Of a DNA stretch of 64,000 nt, positions 62,133 to 64,000 are shown piece after piece. Below the pieces are notes generated by a model that did not search any database, was not told the origin of the DNA, and worked only from the letters and a program-made list of their open reading frames with translations. Position numbers and translations under genes: made by a program. The DNA is from Euglena gracilis (lineage: Eukaryota > Euglenida > Euglenophyceae > Euglenales), in contig CP154956.1 of the NCBI GenBank assembly GCA_039621445.1, positions 30,076,667-30,140,666 on the forward strand, given 5' to 3'. Position 1 is the stretch's first letter, and each line of letters begins with the position of its first letter.

Positions 62133-64000
62133 TCATGAGACATAGCGGCCGGAGCCCTCCGAGGCGGAGCGCTTGGCGGCCTTGACATCTCTCCCTGGTG
62201 ACAGGGGAGCCTCCGGTGAGCGGTTTCGAGAGCCTCGCAGTACGCCCGCATCTGTCTCGGAGAGGGCCCGGGTGGGGGACAGCGGAGGGGGATCTTCCTC
62301 CATGGGTGCGGCGGGTGACAGCAGGGACGTGGGCGCGGCGTGAGAGGGCGGGTGGGGCCGGGCAGCACGTTCGGCAGCAAGTTCACGGCGCAAACGGGCG
62401 TTTTCCGCCAGGAGTTGGGAGAGTTGGGCGGTGACCACGGACAACTGGTCCTGCAGGCGAGGCTGCTGTTCAGCCGTGGAGGGGGTGGGGTCGGCGCGTT
62501 GCTGCTGGCGGCGTTCACGACGCGTCGCGGCGGGTGTCGGGGACGGAGCTGGCTGTGCAGGGAGGGGAGGAGGCTGCCGCGGGGGGGGGGGCTGAGGCTT
62601 GCCGAGAGCAGCTTCGGGGCGGCGGGTGGCTGTGGTTGGCGAGGTCCACCCCAGGTGGAGGACTGCGGTAGGGCTAGGCCGGCACGGGGGATGCCGCCCA
62701 ACGCCGAAGAGCGTGAAGGAGGCGAGGACCGCGGTGGAGGAGGCGCCCTTGTGAGCCGCGCTGCACACGTTCTGCCCCAGCTCCCGTCGTCGAAGGACGA
62801 GACGGACGGGTTGCCGGTGGCTGCGAAGAAGGCCACGCGCCGAAAGGGGCCAGCGTTGCCCAGCCGCACTTCTCCGCGATGAGGAGCAAGGCCTGTAGCC
62901 GCAATCAAGTCAGTCAGGCGGAAGACGTCGGAGTCCTCCAAGGGGCCAAGCCGCCACCAGCTCAAGCCGGAGGTAGCCTCGTGCAGGACCGCCTTCCGAT
63001 CGCCCAGGACCAGCTGCAGTCGGGCCTCCAGCGCTCGTTTGTCCGCGCTTCCGGCGACGCGGATGGCCACATCCTTGTCGTTTGCGAGGAGCCCGAAGAC
63101 GCCGTCCACTTGGTGGGCCACCTGCCAGAGCGCATCGGCCCGCTCCCGATGCCCTCGCAACCACAGCATGTTGAAGTTGTGGCGCGCCAGGGCGGGGGAC
63201 GTCTCCTTGGTCCAGAAGGGCCGGAGAAACGCCCCACCGCAACCACTGGCCCGAAGCCAAGAGGGAGCCTCGGACCGCGGGACGGCGAGCAGGGCTAGCA
63301 GGCCGCCGTGGACGGGTTGGAGTTGTTGAAGGCGATACCCGCTGTGGAAGGCGATGCCGACAGATCCCGCCGCCTTCTTCAGGGCCGCCATGGCCGTTTT
63401 CACCACGTCCCGCTGCCGCACAGCAGGCGGGAGGTCGAATTCTGCACGCAGGAGTTCCAGCTGGTTTGGTTCCGGCTCGGGCGGCCGGCCGCGGAGCCAG
63501 CGGCCGGTGGGCGGGAGAGGGACCTCCACCCGACGAAAACTGACGGTGGCCAGCACCTTGTTCCTCGGGAGATATGCTGCTTCCCATTGAGAGGGCGGCA
63601 GCTGGCGCTCATCGGCGGGCACGCGGCGCAGGCGGGGACGCTCGCCCACCAGGGCCACCTGCACCTCCAGGGACGGGTCATCCAGCAGGGCAGCGGCCTG
63701 CGGGAGCAGAGACCGCAGGGAGGCGGCGTCGAGATTTTCGGGGCACTTGTCCCGCGGTAAGACTGCACAGACGGTGAACACGGTGGCCGCGTCCTCCAGG
63801 CCCACCTGGAAGTGGACCCTCTCCAGCCAGACCGCAAGATGGGGTCGTGGTGGGACAAACACACGGCAGGGCCCGTCCGGGCCCCACCTCTTCGGGGAGT
63901 CGCGCCGCAGGGCGTCCGCATCCTCCACGTGGGGCTTGGGAAGGAAATCACCGCCTACCACCACCAGTGCGAGGTTGGGGATGATCTCCAGAGCCAGCGC
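62133..64000 (-). pseudogene. LINE ORF1 (gag-like), N terminus outside window, one frameshift
   Basis: The frame is open from the window edge to about 62790 (for example HLAVWLERVHFQVGLEDAA, LARHNFNMLWLRGHRERADA, GLSWWRLGPLEDSDVFRLTD), shifts near 62775, and continues to the stop at 62133. The second part is Pro-rich, then a coiled coil (LQDQLSVVTAQLSQLLAENA, RLRRELAAERAA), then a Ser/Pro/basic tail. A coiled coil before ORF2 is common for nucleic-acid-binding LINE ORF1 proteins; the N-terminal domain is not recognised. Its stop is about 35 bp before the ORF2 start and in the same frame. Confidence 0.8.

Larger units (their letters stand above)
57214..64000 (-). mobile_element. non-LTR retrotransposon (LINE), 5' end outside window
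   Basis: GC-rich minus-strand element with ORF1 (62133-64000+), a short gap, and ORF2 (57310-62096) with endonuclease, reverse transcriptase, RNase H, zinc knuckle and a long C-terminal region. After the ORF2 stop come about 100 bp of 3' UTR, a C run, and then the simple-repeat block, which may be its tail or its target. No target-site duplication can be defined because the 5' end is not in view. Confidence 0.93.

Overview
The window is nuclear DNA of a eukaryote, most likely a photosynthetic alga of the green lineage. Three things point that way. Coding sequence is broken into short GC-rich exons by long GT-AG introns (0.2 to 4.5 kb). One gene is a cyclophilin whose exons begin with a twin-arginine thylakoid-lumen type targeting segment. 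Introns and spacers are packed with poly-G/poly-C tracts, microsatellites and small transposons. Species is not determined; a prasinophyte-like alga with a large genome is only a guess. Every gene that could be recognised reads on the minus strand.

Layout. 1-3655: two arrays of a ~163 bp satellite. 4370-7582: PAS gene A, running off the repeat-filled left side. 7583-17103: gene-free spacer with foldback elements, one hAT-like MITE (12026-12287) and a perfect 48-bp palindrome. 17104-31032: PAS gene B, an intact paralogue of A that continues into a response-regulator receiver domain; its 4.5-kb intron carries a decayed Rep-helicase relic of a CRESS-DNA virus type (21760-22270). 33025-33823: small zinc-finger protein. 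34.7-37.1 kb: further foldback elements and an orphan exon. 40599-48340: lumenal cyclophilin with at least seven exons and three MITEs in its introns. 48.8-54.6 kb: exons of a membrane protein, an unidentified protein and a coiled-coil protein. 54648-57213: 2.5 kb of evolving simple repeats. 57214-64000: 3' part of a GC-rich non-LTR retrotransposon (ORF1, endonuclease, reverse transcriptase, RNase H, zinc knuckle, long C-terminal region), frameshifted and cut by the window edge.

How the genes relate. A and B are tandem paralogues with shared intron positions and phases. Both start with Met-Gly-Cys and have Ser at position 6 (dual acylation type), then a PAS fold and a four-cysteine tail. B adds a receiver with phospho-acceptor Asp, Ser and Lys. 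This suggests a membrane-anchored sensor/phosphorelay module without its own kinase. Exon borders were deduced by hand from splice sites, matching phases and paralogue comparison. They should be treated as models, not transcripts.
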